DNA of 50,147 bases from Alteromonadaceae bacterium (GCA_013216015.1 JABSOI010000046.1:1-50147); one strand, 5' to 3'; counted from the first letter of the stretch, positions 1 through 9,073 are shown. Notes: generated by a model from the letters alone, not told the origin. Translations and numbers: made by a program.

Positions 1-590
1 ATATTCCAGAGCCAGAGCGTGCAATTGACGGTGCATTCATCATGCCTATCGAAGATGTATTCTCAATTTCTGGTCGTGGTACTGTTGTAACAGGTCGTGT
101 AGAACTCGGTATTCTAAAAATAATTAAAAAAAAAAAAGTTGTTGGTATCCGTGATACACAAAAATCTATTTGTACTGGTGTTGAAATGTTCCGCAAGTTG
201 CTTGACGAAGGTCGTGCTGGTGAGAACTGTGGTATTTTATTACGTGGTCTTAAGCGTGACGATGTTGAACGTGGTCAAGTATTGGCTGCTCCTGGTTCAA
301 TTAACCCACACACAAAATTCGAATCTGAAGTATACGTGTTAAGTAAAGATGAAGGTGGTCGTCATACTCCATTCTTCAAAGGCTATCGTCCACAGTTTTA
401 CTTCCGTACAACAGATATCACAGGTGCTGTAGAGCTTCCTGAAGGTGTTGAAATGGTAATGCCTGGCGACAACTTGAAATTTGTTGTTGAGCTTATCAAC
501 CCAGTAGCGATGGACGAAGGTTTACGCTTCGCAATCCGTGAAGGTGGTCGTACTGTGGGTGCTGGTGTTGTATCTAAAATAATGGGTTAA
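1..590 (+). CDS. tuf: Elongation factor Tu, C-terminal half (partial at window start)
   Basis: EF-Tu carries aminoacyl-tRNA to the ribosome as a GTP complex. The reading frame is open from base 3 ([18 protein letters not shown]) to the TAA at 588, covering domains II and III; the GTPase domain lies outside the window. Most of the sequence is textbook EF-Tu ([67 protein letters not shown]). One patch is not: where the family reads VERGIxKVGEEVEIVGI, this copy reads [17 protein letters not shown], coded over a run of twelve A (about 124-137). The length is unchanged, so this is substitution and not a frameshift. A hairpin terminator follows 24 bases after the stop. Which tuf copy this is cannot be told from the window. 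Confidence 0.93.
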   Translation, partial: IPEPERAIDGAFIMPIEDVFSISGRGTVVTGRVELGILKIIKKKKVVGIRDTQKSICTGVEMFRKLLDEGRAGENCGILLRGLKRDDVERGQVLAAPGSINPHTKFESEVYVLSKDEGGRHTPFFKGYRPQFYFRTTDITGAVELPEGVEMVMPGDNLKFVVELINPVAMDEGLRFAIREGGRTVGAGVVSKIMG

Positions 591-613
591 TATCCAGTTT
601 TAGGTCACACTTT

Positions 614-640
614 AAAAAAGACGCTTCGGCGTCTTTTTTT
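614..640 (+). terminator. Rho-independent terminator of tuf
   Basis: A GACGC stem arm, a TTCG tetraloop and a GCGTC arm, extended by A6 on the left and T7 on the right. It starts 24 bases after the tuf stop codon and is a classic intrinsic terminator; the A-tract also makes it usable from the other strand. Confidence 0.92.
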
Positions 641-664
641 GTTAGGATATTGTTTGAGATTATT

Positions 665-984
665 ATACCAACTTAGCATAAGTAACTGATCATTTTCAGA
701 TGCTCTAAATATCCAACAACTGCGTTGTTTTCAATCCCTGTTTTTAATCTCAATAGGCCAGTTATTGCTCAATAATTGCCCCTGCATTATTCTACTTACG
801 AGGATTCATCCCCTAATTACTCTAACGCCTTTCCCACATGGCAGCTGTTAGACATCTATGCCTTTGCTGCATTAGTGCATCCATACACGTCGATGTGGTA
901 CTTAGTTTTTGTCTGAACAAAAAAACTATTTTCTTGAAAATTTATCCTCACTGAAGACTGACCTGTTATTTTGGCGAATTGGGT
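665..984. repeat. Degenerate copy of interspersed repeat family A
   Basis: The left edge (ATACCAAC..GCATAAGTAACTGATCATTTTCA) and right edge (ACCTGTTATTTTGGCGAATTGG) resemble the ends of the better-preserved copies at 20599, 20854 and 43842. About 838-925 is a worn reverse-complement match to the unit duplicated at 44014-44115 (CATCTATGCCTTTGCTGC, ATTAGTGCATCCATACACG), followed by a GGTACTTAGTTTTTGTCTG stretch that matches the reverse complement of GACAAAACCTAAGTACC in the other copies. No coding capacity was seen. Together with 985-1074, where I see nothing recognisable, it fills the gap between tuf and the oxygenase remnant. Confidence 0.7.
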
Positions 985-1074
985 TTAAACACAATTAAAT
1001 CTCAGAGTTCTTTTGTCTTTAAAACTTGTCACACTTAATTTGTTAATTCCTTATCAAACAGTTTATCTACAGTA

Positions 1075-1699
1075 ATGAATAATTTTATATCAGCTCTCAA
1101 ACAAATTTCTGATGATATTGAGCATCAGGGGTTCTCCATTATAGAACAGGCATTTTCTTCAGTTATGATCGAAAAACTATTACAAAATTGTCTCAATAAT
1201 CATAAGGAATTTACGCAAGCCAGTATTGGTCGAGAACAAAATTGACAGCTAAACACCAAAATTCGTCAAGATAAAATTTGTTGGTTTAATGGTACAAATG
1301 AGGTACAGCATGAGTATCTGAATTTAATGAATGAATTAAGGTTAATGGTTAATCGTCAATTTTATTTGGGTTTATTTGATTACGAATGTCATTATGCCAA
1401 GTACGAGCATAGTGATTTTTATAAAAAACATCTTGATGCTTTTAAAGGTCGTTCAAATCGCGTTCTTAGTACTGTTAGTTATTTAAATACTCCTGCGCAA
1501 GGCGGCGAGCTAATAATATATCATCAGGAGTCAACAGAGGTCGCTGCTAAGGTTATTCGCAAAGCTAGCACTTTTGGTGGTATTCGAAAGTGAACGATTT
1601 CCTCATGAGGTGTTAGCGGCAGCATCAGTGCGTTATTCTATAGCTGGTTGGTTTCGTACCAATAATTCTATTGCAGGTGTTATTGACCCAGCGTCGTAA
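1075..1699 (+). pseudogene. Broken SM-20-type 2OG-Fe(II) oxygenase (prolyl hydroxylase-like)
   Basis: Starting at ATG 1075 (MNNFISALKQISDDIEHQG) the frame meets an in-frame TGA at 1243-1245, continues in the same frame to about 1580, then needs a one-base shift to continue as LVVFESERFPHEVLAAASV and RYSIAGWFRTNN to a TAA at 1697. Together this gives about 208 codons, the usual length of SM-20-like oxygenases. The expected iron ligands are recognisable: HxD in KKHLDAF and the distal His in RFPHEV; the Arg of RYSIAGWFR would bind 2-oxoglutarate. All catalytic landmarks survive, so the two lesions look recent. A sequencing or assembly error is the alternative, but two independent lesions favour real decay. 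Confidence 0.85.
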
Positions 1700-1743
1700 T
1701 ATCACTTTAAGTAATAAAATTTACTAATATAAATAATAAAAAA

Positions 1744-1764
1744 GGATGCCGAAGCATCCTTTTT
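1744..1764 (-). terminator. Terminator of fusA2 (also usable from the + strand)
   Basis: GGATGC and GCATCC arms around a four-base loop, flanked by A-runs on the left and T5 on the right. It lies 27 bases beyond the stop codon of the minus-strand EF-G2 gene, and the symmetrical A/T tails make it likely bidirectional. Confidence 0.88.
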
Positions 1765-1790
1765 AGAAAGTTTAAAGAAAAAGCGCTTAA

Positions 1791-3881
1791 TTATTTCTTA
1801 GCGTTTCTCTCTTTCTCTGCAGCGATAACAGTTTCTGCTACGTTCATCGGACAAGGCAGATAATGGCTGAATTCCATAGAGAATTGACCACGACCTGATG
1901 TCATTGTACGTAAAGAACCGATATAACCGAACATTTCTGCCAGTGGAACGTCAGCTTTAATGCGAACACCGGTAACACCTGCTTGTTGATCTTTGATCAT
2001 GCCACGACGACGGTTTAAGTCACCAATAACATCACCAACGTGATCGTCAGGAGTGAATACATCAACTTTCATGATAGGTTCAATCAACTGTGGTGCTGCT
2101 TTAGGAATTGATTGACGGAATGCGCCTTTACCAGCTATTTCAAAAGCAACAGCTGATGAATCGACGGCATGGAAGCCACCGTCGTATAATTCAACTTCAA
2201 CATCTAAAACCGGGAAGCCAGCTAAAGTACCTTGGTTCATCATGCTCTTGAAACCTTTCTGAACTGCAGGCCAGAATTCTTTCGGTACGTTACCACCAAC
2301 AACTGATGATGTGAACACGAAACCTGAACCAGGCTCACCAGGCTTGATACGATAATCAATTTTACCGAATTGTCCAGAACCACCAGATTGTTTCTTATGC
2401 GTGTAGCTATCATCAATTTCTTGTGTGATAGTTTCACGGTAAGCAACTTGAGGTTTACCAACAACTAAGTCAACACCGTAAGTACGTTTTAGGATATCTA
2501 CTTTAATGTCTAAGTGAAGCTCACCCATACCAGACAAGATTGTTTCACCTGAATCATCGTCAGTTTCAACTTTAAATGTTGGATCTTCTGCAACCATTTT
2601 ACCGATAGCAAGACCCATTTTCTCCGTTGAACCTTTATCTTTAGGTGCTACAGAGATAGAGATTACTGGTTTAGGGAATACCATGGCTTCTAGGATGATT
2701 GGGTGTTTAGGATCACATAATGTGTGACCTGTTTGAACGTTACTTTTCATACCTACAATCGCGATGATATCACCCGCTTTCGCTGACGATAGTTCGTTAC
2801 GATCATCGGCTTGCATCTCACACATACGACCAATACGCTCAGTTTTTCCTGTTGCAGCATTAAGAATGGAATCACCTTTCTTCAATGTACCTGAATAGAT
2901 ACGAATAAAAGTAAGGGCACCAAAACGGTCATCAGTGATTTTGAATGCTAACGCTTTGAATGTTTCATCTTCAGAAACAATTGCGTGCTCACCTGTAGGC
3001 TCACCCTCTTCATTAGTAAGCGGCTGTGGATCAACCTCATCTGGTGATGGTAAATAATCAACTACAGCGTTAAGAATGTTTTGAACACCTTTGTTTTTAA
3101 AGGCAGAACCACAGTAAGTTGGGAAGAATTCCATTGTACGTGTTCCTTTACGGATACAACGTTTGATATCTTCCATAGATGGCTCTACGCCATCTTCTAG
3201 ATATGCTTCGAAAAGGTCATCATCTTGCTCAAGTGCAGTTTCAAGTAATAATTCACGGTATTCTTCTACTTTATCAACCATGTCTGCAGGCACATCAGTG
3301 ATTTCGTAGTTTTCTGGGAGACCTGTATCATCCCATATCCATGCTTTACGTGTAAGTAGATCAACAACACCAGCGAAGTCATCTTCGATACCAATTGGTA
3401 ATACCATGATCAGTGGGTTAGCACCAAGTACTTTTTTGGTTTGTTCAACAACACGGTAATAATCAGCACCGATACGGTCTAATTTATTCACGAAGATAAT
3501 ACGGGAAACTTCTGACTCGTTTGCATAACGCCAGTTAGTTTCTGATTGTGGCTCAACACCACCGCTGCCACAGAATACCCCAATACCACCATCAAGTACT
3601 TTAAGTGAACGGTAAACTTCCACCGTAAAATCAACGTGACCAGGAGTATCGATTACGTTTAAACGATGATCTTTCCAAAAACAACTTACCGCAGCAGACT
3701 GGATAGTAATACCGCGCTCAGCTTCTTGTTCCATGAAGTCAGTAGTAGATTCACCATCGTGCACTTCACCTGTTTTATGGATTTGTCCGGTAAGTTTTAA
3801 AATACGTTCAGTTGTTGTGGTCTTACCCGCATCAACGTGAGCGAAGATACCAATATTTCTGTACTTGGATAAAGCTGTCAT
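1791..3881 (-). CDS. fusA2: Elongation factor G 2 (stand-alone EF-G paralogue)
   Basis: Ribosomal translocase-type GTPase of 696 residues. The G motifs are visible: [15 protein letters not shown] (P-loop, about residues 14-28), the DTPGHVDF switch II motif, and NKLDR for guanine recognition. Domains II to V follow ([34 protein letters not shown]-like [14 protein letters not shown]). The wording [23 protein letters not shown] and the length match the second EF-G (EF-G 2) found in Vibrio and Shewanella rather than the 704-residue str-operon EF-G. It has its own promoter and terminator and stands alone, head away from the sigma operon. In other bacteria EF-G paralogues may act in ribosome recycling or stress; which role applies here is not visible. 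The canonical fusA is presumably elsewhere. Confidence 0.93.
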   Translation of the reverse strand: MTALSKYRNIGIFAHVDAGKTTTTERILKLTGQIHKTGEVHDGESTTDFMEQEAERGITIQSAAVSCFWKDHRLNVIDTPGHVDFTVEVYRSLKVLDGGIGVFCGSGGVEPQSETNWRYANESEVSRIIFVNKLDRIGADYYRVVEQTKKVLGANPLIMVLPIGIEDDFAGVVDLLTRKAWIWDDTGLPENYEITDVPADMVDKVEEYRELLLETALEQDDDLFEAYLEDGVEPSMEDIKRCIRKGTRTMEFFPTYCGSAFKNKGVQNILNAVVDYLPSPDEVDPQPLTNEEGEPTGEHAIVSEDETFKALAFKITDDRFGALTFIRIYSGTLKKGDSILNAATGKTERIGRMCEMQADDRNELSSAKAGDIIAIVGMKSNVQTGHTLCDPKHPIILEAMVFPKPVISISVAPKDKGSTEKMGLAIGKMVAEDPTFKVETDDDSGETILSGMGELHLDIKVDILKRTYGVDLVVGKPQVAYRETITQEIDDSYTHKKQSGGSGQFGKIDYRIKPGEPGSGFVFTSSVVGGNVPKEFWPAVQKGFKSMMNQGTLAGFPVLDVEVELYDGGFHAVDSSAVAFEIAGKGAFRQSIPKAAPQLIEPIMKVDVFTPDDHVGDVIGDLNRRRGMIKDQQAGVTGVRIKADVPLAEMFGYIGSLRTMTSGRGQFSMEFSHYLPCPMNVAETVIAAEKERNAKK

Positions 3882-3927
3882 TATTTTACTCTATTATTAA
3901 AATTAAATTGTTGAAATTTTGCGCGCG

Positions 3928-3936
3928 AGTATACCA
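3928..3936 (-). promoter_or_regulatory. Probable extended -10 promoter of fusA2
   Basis: On the minus strand the sequence TGGTATACT (extended -10, TGnTATACT) lies about 47 bases upstream of the fusA2 start. A TTGTTT stretch upstream is at a poor spacing for a -35 box, so the extended -10 would carry recognition. Inferred from sequence only. The rest of 3882-4181 is AT-rich and shows no gene. Confidence 0.45.
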
Positions 3937-4163
3937 TTCCTAAGAGGAAACAAACATAAAAACTGAAAAAAAATCTAATTTTAAAGTTTTCATTAAAATA
4001 GCTTAATGACTATTTAGTGCTTAAAAACAATAAACTTTTCATTTTTTTAAAGGTGTTTAATAAAATATGGTTACGGATAATAAAATTAACTAGAATTTGT
4101 TGCGACGAAAAGACTTCCTGAATTGTTATATAGTGTAAAGATAGGAATACAAAGATACTATTT

Positions 4164-4251
4164 AAAAAGGATAACAATTTGATGGATTTGAATAAGCAAC
4201 TCATTTTAAAAAGGATAACAATTTGATGGATTTGAATAAGCAACTCATTGC
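4164..4251 (+). repeat. 44-bp tandem duplication over the sigma gene start
   Basis: The stretch from AAAAAGGATAACAATTTG through ATGGATTTGAATAAGCAACTCATT occurs twice back to back, offset by exactly 44 bases, with no visible difference. Each copy contains a ribosome binding site (AAGGA), an ATG and eight codons of the sigma factor gene. Because 44 is not a multiple of three, the upstream copy reads out of frame into the downstream one. Confidence 0.95.
4182..4226 (+). CDS. 14-codon leader ORF made by the tandem duplication
   Basis: The upstream copy of the duplicated start (ATG 4182) encodes MDLNKQLILKRITI and stops at TGA 4224-4226. The stop overlaps the ATG of the sigma gene as TGATG, the usual arrangement for translational coupling. 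It has the same Shine-Dalgarno (AAGGA) as the real gene. Whether it is translated is inferred. The peptide itself is probably meaningless; the effect would be on translation of the downstream gene. Confidence 0.55.
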   Translation: MDLNKQLILKRITI

Positions 4252-4765
4252 AGGGATGAAAAATGGAGATGCAGATGCCTTTGAACAATGTTATCGAATA
4301 CTATCGCCAACTATTTATACTGCGATCTTAAAAATATGTAGAAATAGAGACAGTGCGGATGATTTACTGCATGACTCATTTTTAGATGCTTTTGACAAAA
4401 TAGCCAGTTATGATAGTTCAAACAGCTTTATAGCATGGTTAAAGCGGATTGCCTTTAATAACACCTTTAATTATTTAAAAAAGCAAAAAAATACTTTCCA
4501 ATTAATTAACAATTTGGCTACTGAAACTTTGCACGAAAAATCTGTAGCTGATGCTTATGATGATACAGACCTACTGAGTAAACTTATGGTTTCGGTTCCC
4601 ACAAATCATAGAGTTATTTTATGGCTGTTTGTGGTGGAACAATATAGTCATGAGGAAATCGCTCTATTAGTGAGCAAATCGCCGAGTTACTCAAAATCTA
4701 TTGTTTCTCGTTGTTTACAAAAATTGAAAGATAATGTTAAGGAGAACGAAAGTGCATATATGTGA
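4226..4765 (+). CDS. ECF-like RNA polymerase sigma factor
   Basis: A 179-residue sigma-70 family protein with only regions 2 and 4, the ECF (group 4) layout. Region 2 spans roughly residues 10-90 (DADAFEQCYRIL, DDLLHDSFLDAFDKI, FIAWLKRIAFNNTFNYLKK) and region 4 roughly 115-175 (SVPTNHRVILWLFVVEQYSHEEIALLVSKS...). I chose ATG 4226 because it follows AAGGA and aligns with the family's N-terminus; a TTG three bases upstream is less likely. The 3' end overlaps the next gene by 14 bases, and the partner has an anti-sigma zinc motif, so the pair is very probably sigma and anti-sigma. The target regulon and signal are unknown. Confidence 0.88.
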   Translation: MDLNKQLIAGMKNGDADAFEQCYRILSPTIYTAILKICRNRDSADDLLHDSFLDAFDKIASYDSSNSFIAWLKRIAFNNTFNYLKKQKNTFQLINNLATETLHEKSVADAYDDTDLLSKLMVSVPTNHRVILWLFVVEQYSHEEIALLVSKSPSYSKSIVSRCLQKLKDNVKENESAYM

Positions 4766-5276
4766 TACTCGTTTGGGATCAAAACTTATAGAACTTGAAT
4801 TAATACATTTACAGCAATGTGACGAATGTAACTCTCAACATATAATGCTAATGGAATTAAAACAAGAAGCAAATGATATGGAATTAATGCAGCCACCAGA
4901 AGCTGTTTGGAACAAATTGGCAAATTCGTCAATGATGAATCAAAAGAAAAAGAAAGATATTTGGTCTTATGTTGTAGGTTTTGCTGCATCTACTACATTT
5001 TTAGCATTAACTTGGTTAATGTTTAATAACTATCAATTACAACAACAGTTAGAACAAGTATTGCAAGTTAATCAAAATCTAGAATTGCAGCTAGTACAAG
5101 ACACGATGCCAACTTTTCGCCAAGCACAGTTATTGTTAAGTGTTAGGAAAATTGAACAAGAGTTAGTAATAGCAATAACACCCGCTGAAAAATTAGTTCT
5201 TTTGAAAAAGCGTCAACGTTTAATAGCCAATATGATTAAAGGTCAAAATGGAGCCCAAAATGAATTTAGTATTTAA
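4752..5276 (+). CDS. Membrane anti-sigma factor with HxxxCxxC zinc motif
   Basis: 174 residues from GTG 4752, which sits behind TAAGGAG at a good distance; a longer frame from ATG 4734 has no ribosome binding site. The N-terminal cytoplasmic part has H19-LQQ-C23-DE-C26, the HxxxCxxC signature of zinc-binding anti-sigma (ZAS) domains. One membrane helix follows at about residues 73-95 (YVVGFAASTTFLALTWLMF), and then a periplasmic, Gln/Leu-rich, probably coiled-coil tail (NYQLQQQLEQVLQVNQNLE). It overlaps the sigma gene at its start and the PDZ gene at its end, so the three are co-translated. By family it would hold the sigma factor at the membrane until a signal arrives. ZAS proteins can sense redox or act only structurally; the sequence does not decide. 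Confidence 0.82.
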   Translation: MHICDTRLGSKLIELELIHLQQCDECNSQHIMLMELKQEANDMELMQPPEAVWNKLANSSMMNQKKKKDIWSYVVGFAASTTFLALTWLMFNNYQLQQQLEQVLQVNQNLELQLVQDTMPTFRQAQLLLSVRKIEQELVIAITPAEKLVLLKKRQRLIANMIKGQNGAQNEFSI

Positions 5277-6915
5277 CAAAATGAGAATATTACCATTAGT
5301 TTTGATTTGTTTTTCTTCAATATCTTCTGCTGATGAATGTGCATCAGTTAATTTATTGCCTACTCAAATTAACGGTAAAACTTATATTCTAAACCTATTG
5401 TCAGACAATGGTCATCGTAGATTTGAGAAAAGAGTATATAAAAACTTTAAAAATTTAGTTATAGAACCTCAACAGTATTATTTAGCAGAAGGCAGTCATA
5501 CACTAACTATTGAACAATGGTATTCTGAAGACTACAGAGGTACGCTCAATAATACTTATGATGCTTATAATACTAAAAAGATTCCTAATATCTATTTCAC
5601 ACGTAATAGATTTGCAACAGCTATTCAAACAAAGGTTATTCAATTAAATGTAAAAGCTGGCCATAAGTATTCTTTAAATTTATCAAGTAATAATTTAGAT
5701 GCGCAAGTGCATGTTGAAACTGAAACAAAATTAACTTGTGTTGCAGACAGCTCCGAAATATTAAATGCTAAAGAAGAATTAACGAGTGAACTACAAGACA
5801 CTTTTAGTTTGACAAAATCTCTGGATTATCGTTTGCACCGAATTATGGCTGAGATTAACAGTTACCATAATAATATTCAAAAGAACAATATACACAGTAG
5901 TCTTGTACCTTTAAACGCAAGCGATATTTTTGGTATAACAACAGACAATATCGACTCTACGCATAGTGATGGTATTAGGGTGCTGTCAGTCTTTCCCTAT
6001 TCATTTGCCAGCCAGTTAGGTTTGGCTAGTGGAGATAAAATTATTGCCTTGGGAGATGAGCCAGTCATTAATAGTGTAAAACTACCCTTGCAGGTATTAA
6101 GTGAATATTTTGATAAGATATTTATTGGCGGTGCAATTAAAATTAAAGTAGTACGAAACAGTAAAGAAATAGCTTTTTCAAGTAAATATATACCCGTTAT
6201 TTCTCCAGAAGTTAAATATCGGGTAAGTGGTGAATTAACATCAACAGAAAATATACTTTCTTGGGAACCTATATTAATTAATCCAAATCAACTGCCTGAT
6301 GATTTGAATTTTTCATTTAATCAATTAATGTTAGAAATTAATGATTATTATCGAGAATATAAGAATATCAACAGTGGCTCTATTCGTTTGGTCAGGGAAG
6401 CGCAAGAAGACATTAAATTTGGTTTGGTTGGAGAAATAGTTAAAACGAATAATACTTTCGGGTATCGGGTCACTAGTATTGAATCAGGAAGCCCGGGAGA
6501 TTTAATCGGTTTGATTAACGGTGATATAATAGTCTCTGCTGGTAGTCACAACTATCGGGCAAGTAATTTTCAAAGTTTAAAAATGCAATTTGCAACATTG
6601 GAATCTGGTAAAGAATATACATTAACAGTAAAACGACAAGACAAAGAAATTACACTGGACGATATATATAGACCGAAAATTTTACCAAGTTTTGTACTCG
6701 ATATTGATTTAAGTTCAGTTAATTTAGCTCATGAGTTGCTAAATGATGCGCACCAGACAAATGTTAGATGGAAAAGGTCTAAAAGGTCTAAAAGGTTTAA
6801 TATCTTTGGGAGAACATCGACAGGGTATGAACATCCTCGGGAGAGCAAAAACGCCAGAAGGATAGCCGCAGGAAAAATTTTAGACAGTCATGGAAAAAGC
6901 AATGCATACCGTTAA
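5260..6915 (+). CDS. Secreted two-PDZ protein of the sigma/anti-sigma operon
   Basis: 551 residues from ATG 5260 (preceded by GGAG); an ATG at 5248 is possible but lacks a site. A signal peptide (RILPLVLICFSSISSA, then DEC) sends it to the periplasm. Two PDZ-like modules are visible: about residues 238-320 (RVLSVFPYSFASQLGLASGD) and about 400-480 (RVTSIESGSPGDLIGLINGD). No trypsin-like catalytic triad is seen, so this is not DegS or DegP. The N-terminal ~200 residues are not recognised (they contain SLNLSSNNLDAQVHV). The C-terminus is very basic, with an RSKRSKRF repeat. Its start overlaps the anti-sigma gene by 17 bases. A role in sensing or in presenting a periplasmic signal to the anti-sigma tail is plausible but only inferred from the operon. 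Confidence 0.75.
   Translation: MNLVFNKMRILPLVLICFSSISSADECASVNLLPTQINGKTYILNLLSDNGHRRFEKRVYKNFKNLVIEPQQYYLAEGSHTLTIEQWYSEDYRGTLNNTYDAYNTKKIPNIYFTRNRFATAIQTKVIQLNVKAGHKYSLNLSSNNLDAQVHVETETKLTCVADSSEILNAKEELTSELQDTFSLTKSLDYRLHRIMAEINSYHNNIQKNNIHSSLVPLNASDIFGITTDNIDSTHSDGIRVLSVFPYSFASQLGLASGDKIIALGDEPVINSVKLPLQVLSEYFDKIFIGGAIKIKVVRNSKEIAFSSKYIPVISPEVKYRVSGELTSTENILSWEPILINPNQLPDDLNFSFNQLMLEINDYYREYKNINSGSIRLVREAQEDIKFGLVGEIVKTNNTFGYRVTSIESGSPGDLIGLINGDIIVSAGSHNYRASNFQSLKMQFATLESGKEYTLTVKRQDKEITLDDIYRPKILPSFVLDIDLSSVNLAHELLNDAHQTNVRWKRSKRSKRFNIFGRTSTGYEHPRESKNARRIAAGKILDSHGKSNAYR
6774..6800 (+). repeat. 9-bp in-frame tandem repeat in the PDZ gene tail
   Basis: AAAAGGTCT twice, then AAAAGGTTT, giving the basic RSKRSKRF segment near the C-terminus. 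In frame, so it lengthens the tail without breaking the gene. Confidence 0.8.
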
Positions 6916-6935
6916 ATTGTGTAGATAATAGAGAG

Positions 6936-6970
6936 CTCATTACTGGACAGAATGTTCAGGGTGAGTTTTT
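6936..6970 (+). terminator. Probable terminator of the sigma operon
   Basis: CTCA and TGAG plus CTG and CAG pair around an internal mismatch, followed directly by GTTTTTTATT. Located 20 bases after the PDZ gene and just upstream of the S10 promoter. Imperfect stem, so moderate confidence. Confidence 0.55.
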
Positions 6971-6990
6971 TATTGGTTTAAATAATAAGC

Positions 6991-7018
6991 TTGCTTCTTT
7001 TATCTGGAACTGTATAAT
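6991..7018 (+). promoter_or_regulatory. Sigma-70 promoter of the S10 operon
   Basis: TTGCTT at 6991 and a consensus TATAAT at 7013 with 16 bases between them. Transcription would start near 7025, leaving a leader of about 165 bases before rpsJ, similar to the long S10 leader of E. coli. Confidence 0.8.
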
Positions 7019-7024
7019 GCGCCT

Positions 7025-7188
7025 CTGCGTTTAGTTGAGTCTGGGCGTAAAGACCAAGTATTTTAATACTACTTGGTTACACAACAACCCCGATATGGGG
7101 TTGAATGTTATAGCGACACTCCCCCCTTTTTTATACAAAAAGGTGATGGGCTGTGTTTTGTTGTTCTTTAAAATTGGGGATTTGATAA
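7025..7188 (+). promoter_or_regulatory. Structured S10 operon leader
   Basis: About 165 bases of untranslated leader with several hairpins: CCAAGTA...TACTTGG near 7053-7076, a perfect CAACCCC-GATAT-GGGGTTG at 7085-7103, and a CCTTTTTT...AAAAAGG hairpin near 7128-7145. In E. coli the S10 leader mediates autoregulation by ribosomal protein L4 through attenuation and translation. A similar role is likely here by position, but the hairpins were not matched to the E. coli fold. Confidence 0.6.
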
Positions 7189-7500
<312 letters not shown>

Positions 7501-7512
7501 GGGGTTTTAACA

Positions 7513-8151
7513 ATGACTATAGGTCTAGTTGGACGTAAAGTAGGTATGACTCGTATCTTCTCTGAAGATGGCGTTTCTACTCCTGTAACCGTTCTAGAAG
7601 TTGAAGCCAACCGCATCTCACAAGTGAAAACTGTAGAGACTGACGGTTACTCAGCGCTTCAAGTTACAACTGGCAGCCGTAAGGCAAGCCGTGTTACAAA
7701 ACCAGCAGCTGGCCATTTCGCTAAAGCTGGCGTCGAAGCAGGTCGTGGCCTGTGGGAATTCCGCTTAGGTGCAAATGAAGGTGAAGGTTTAGAATTGGGC
7801 GGTGACATCACTGTTTCAATTTTTAATGACACTAAATTAGTAGACGTAACTGGTACATCTAAAGGTAAAGGTTTCCAAGGCGGTATCAAGCGCTGGAACT
7901 TCACCATGCAAGATGCAACTCATGGTAACTCGTTAGCGCATCGCTCTAACGGTTCATTGGGTCAATGTCAAACACCAGGTCGCGTTTTCAAAGGCAAAAA
8001 AATGTCTGGTCACATGGGTGCGAAGCGTGTAACAACGCAAAACCTTGAAGTGGTTCGTGTTGATGCTGAACGTAACTTAATCCTTATAAAAGGTGCAGTT
8101 CCGGGTGCAATCAACGGCAACGTAATCATCAAACCAGCTGTTAAAGCCTAA
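7513..8151 (+). CDS. rplC: 50S ribosomal protein L3
   Basis: 212 residues starting [17 protein letters not shown]3 nucleates early large-subunit assembly near the peptidyl transferase centre. The conserved [20 protein letters not shown] region holds the glutamine that PrmB methylates in E. coli; here the neighbouring residue is Cys where E. coli has Asn. It starts 12 bases after rpsJ behind AAGGGG. Confidence 0.98.
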   Translation: MTIGLVGRKVGMTRIFSEDGVSTPVTVLEVEANRISQVKTVETDGYSALQVTTGSRKASRVTKPAAGHFAKAGVEAGRGLWEFRLGANEGEGLELGGDITVSIFNDTKLVDVTGTSKGKGFQGGIKRWNFTMQDATHGNSLAHRSNGSLGQCQTPGRVFKGKKMSGHMGAKRVTTQNLEVVRVDAERNLILIKGAVPGAINGNVIIKPAVKA

Positions 8152-8168
8152 CGTCCAGGAGATTTGTG

Positions 8169-8774
8169 ATGGAATTAGCATTAAAAGACGCGTCAGGCGC
8201 TCTTGAAGTTTCCGAAGCAGCCTTTGGACGTGAGTTTAATGAAGCTTTAGTACACCAGGTTGTCGTTGCATATGCAGCTGGCGCCCGTCAAGGTACTCGT
8301 GCTCAAAAAACTCGTTCAGAAGTTAGCGGCGGTGGTAAGAAACCATGGCGTCAAAAAGGTACAGGCCGTGCACGTGCTGGTACTACTCGTGGTCCAATCT
8401 GGCGTTCAGGTGGCGTAACATTCGCTGCTAAACCTCAGGATCACAGCCAAAAAGTAAATCGTAAAATGTATCGGGGTGCTATTGCCAGCATCTTATCTGA
8501 GTTAGTTCGTCAAGAGCGCTTGGTAGTAGTTAACGATTTTGCAGTAGAAACCCCTAAAACGAAAGATTTAGTGGCTAAATTAAACGGTTTAGAACTGAAA
8601 GATGTTTTAATCGTAACGAATGAAGTAGACGAGAACTTGTTCTTATCTGCACGCAACTTATATAAAGTTGATGTTCGTGATGTTGCTGGTATTGACCCGG
8701 TAAGCTTAGTTGGTTTCGAAAAAGTTTTGATGACTGCTGATGCAGTTAAGCAAATTGAGGAGATGTTAGCATGA
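8169..8774 (+). CDS. rplD: 50S ribosomal protein L4
   Basis: 201 residues from ATG 8169, eight bases after AGGAG; the GTG three bases earlier is not needed. The long loop that reaches into the exit tunnel is visible ([19 protein letters not shown]). In E. coli L4 is also the repressor of this operon through its leader, which fits the structured leader seen here. Its TGA overlaps the ATG of rplW (ATGA). Confidence 0.98.
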   Translation: MELALKDASGALEVSEAAFGREFNEALVHQVVVAYAAGARQGTRAQKTRSEVSGGGKKPWRQKGTGRARAGTTRGPIWRSGGVTFAAKPQDHSQKVNRKMYRGAIASILSELVRQERLVVVNDFAVETPKTKDLVAKLNGLELKDVLIVTNEVDENLFLSARNLYKVDVRDVAGIDPVSLVGFEKVLMTADAVKQIEEMLA

Positions 8775-9073
8775 TAAGCGAAGAACGTTTGTTAAAAGTG
8801 CTTGTAGCACCGAACATTTCCGAGAAAAGCACCATGTCTGCTGAAGCAAACAACACTGTTGTTTTCAAAGTAACTACTGATGCTACTAAAGCTGAAATCA
8901 AAGCTGCTGTTGAGAAACTTTTTGAAGTTTCAGTTGACGGCGTTCGTACCTTGAATGTTAAGGGTAAAGTTAAACGTACAGGTGCTCGTACTGGTCGTCG
9001 TAACGATTGGAAAAAAGCGTACGTTACTCTTAGCGAAGGCAGCGAGATCGACTTCGTTGGCGCAGAACAATAG
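8771..9073 (+). CDS. rplW: 50S ribosomal protein L23
   Basis: 100 residues ([20 protein letters not shown]). L23 sits at the exit of the peptide tunnel and docks trigger factor and SRP. Start and rplD stop overlap by four bases, so the two are translationally coupled. The loop [19 protein letters not shown] is typical of the bacterial protein. Confidence 0.98.
   Translation: MISEERLLKVLVAPNISEKSTMSAEANNTVVFKVTTDATKAEIKAAVEKLFEVSVDGVRTLNVKGKVKRTGARTGRRNDWKKAYVTLSEGSEIDFVGAEQ

Noticed and set aside
1-590. tuf as a frameshifted pseudogene because of the A-run
   Set aside because: The segment has exactly the family length and the frame is intact on both sides, so it is substituted, not shifted.
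4010-4288. Minus-strand ORF opposite the sigma gene start
   Set aside because: Overlaps the clear sigma gene and its duplicated leader, has AT-rich low-complexity composition and no ribosome binding site.
7659-7907. Minus-strand ORF within rplC, and similar frames opposite other ribosomal and metabolic genes
   Set aside because: Shadow frames of strongly conserved genes, with unusual composition and no homology that I recognise.
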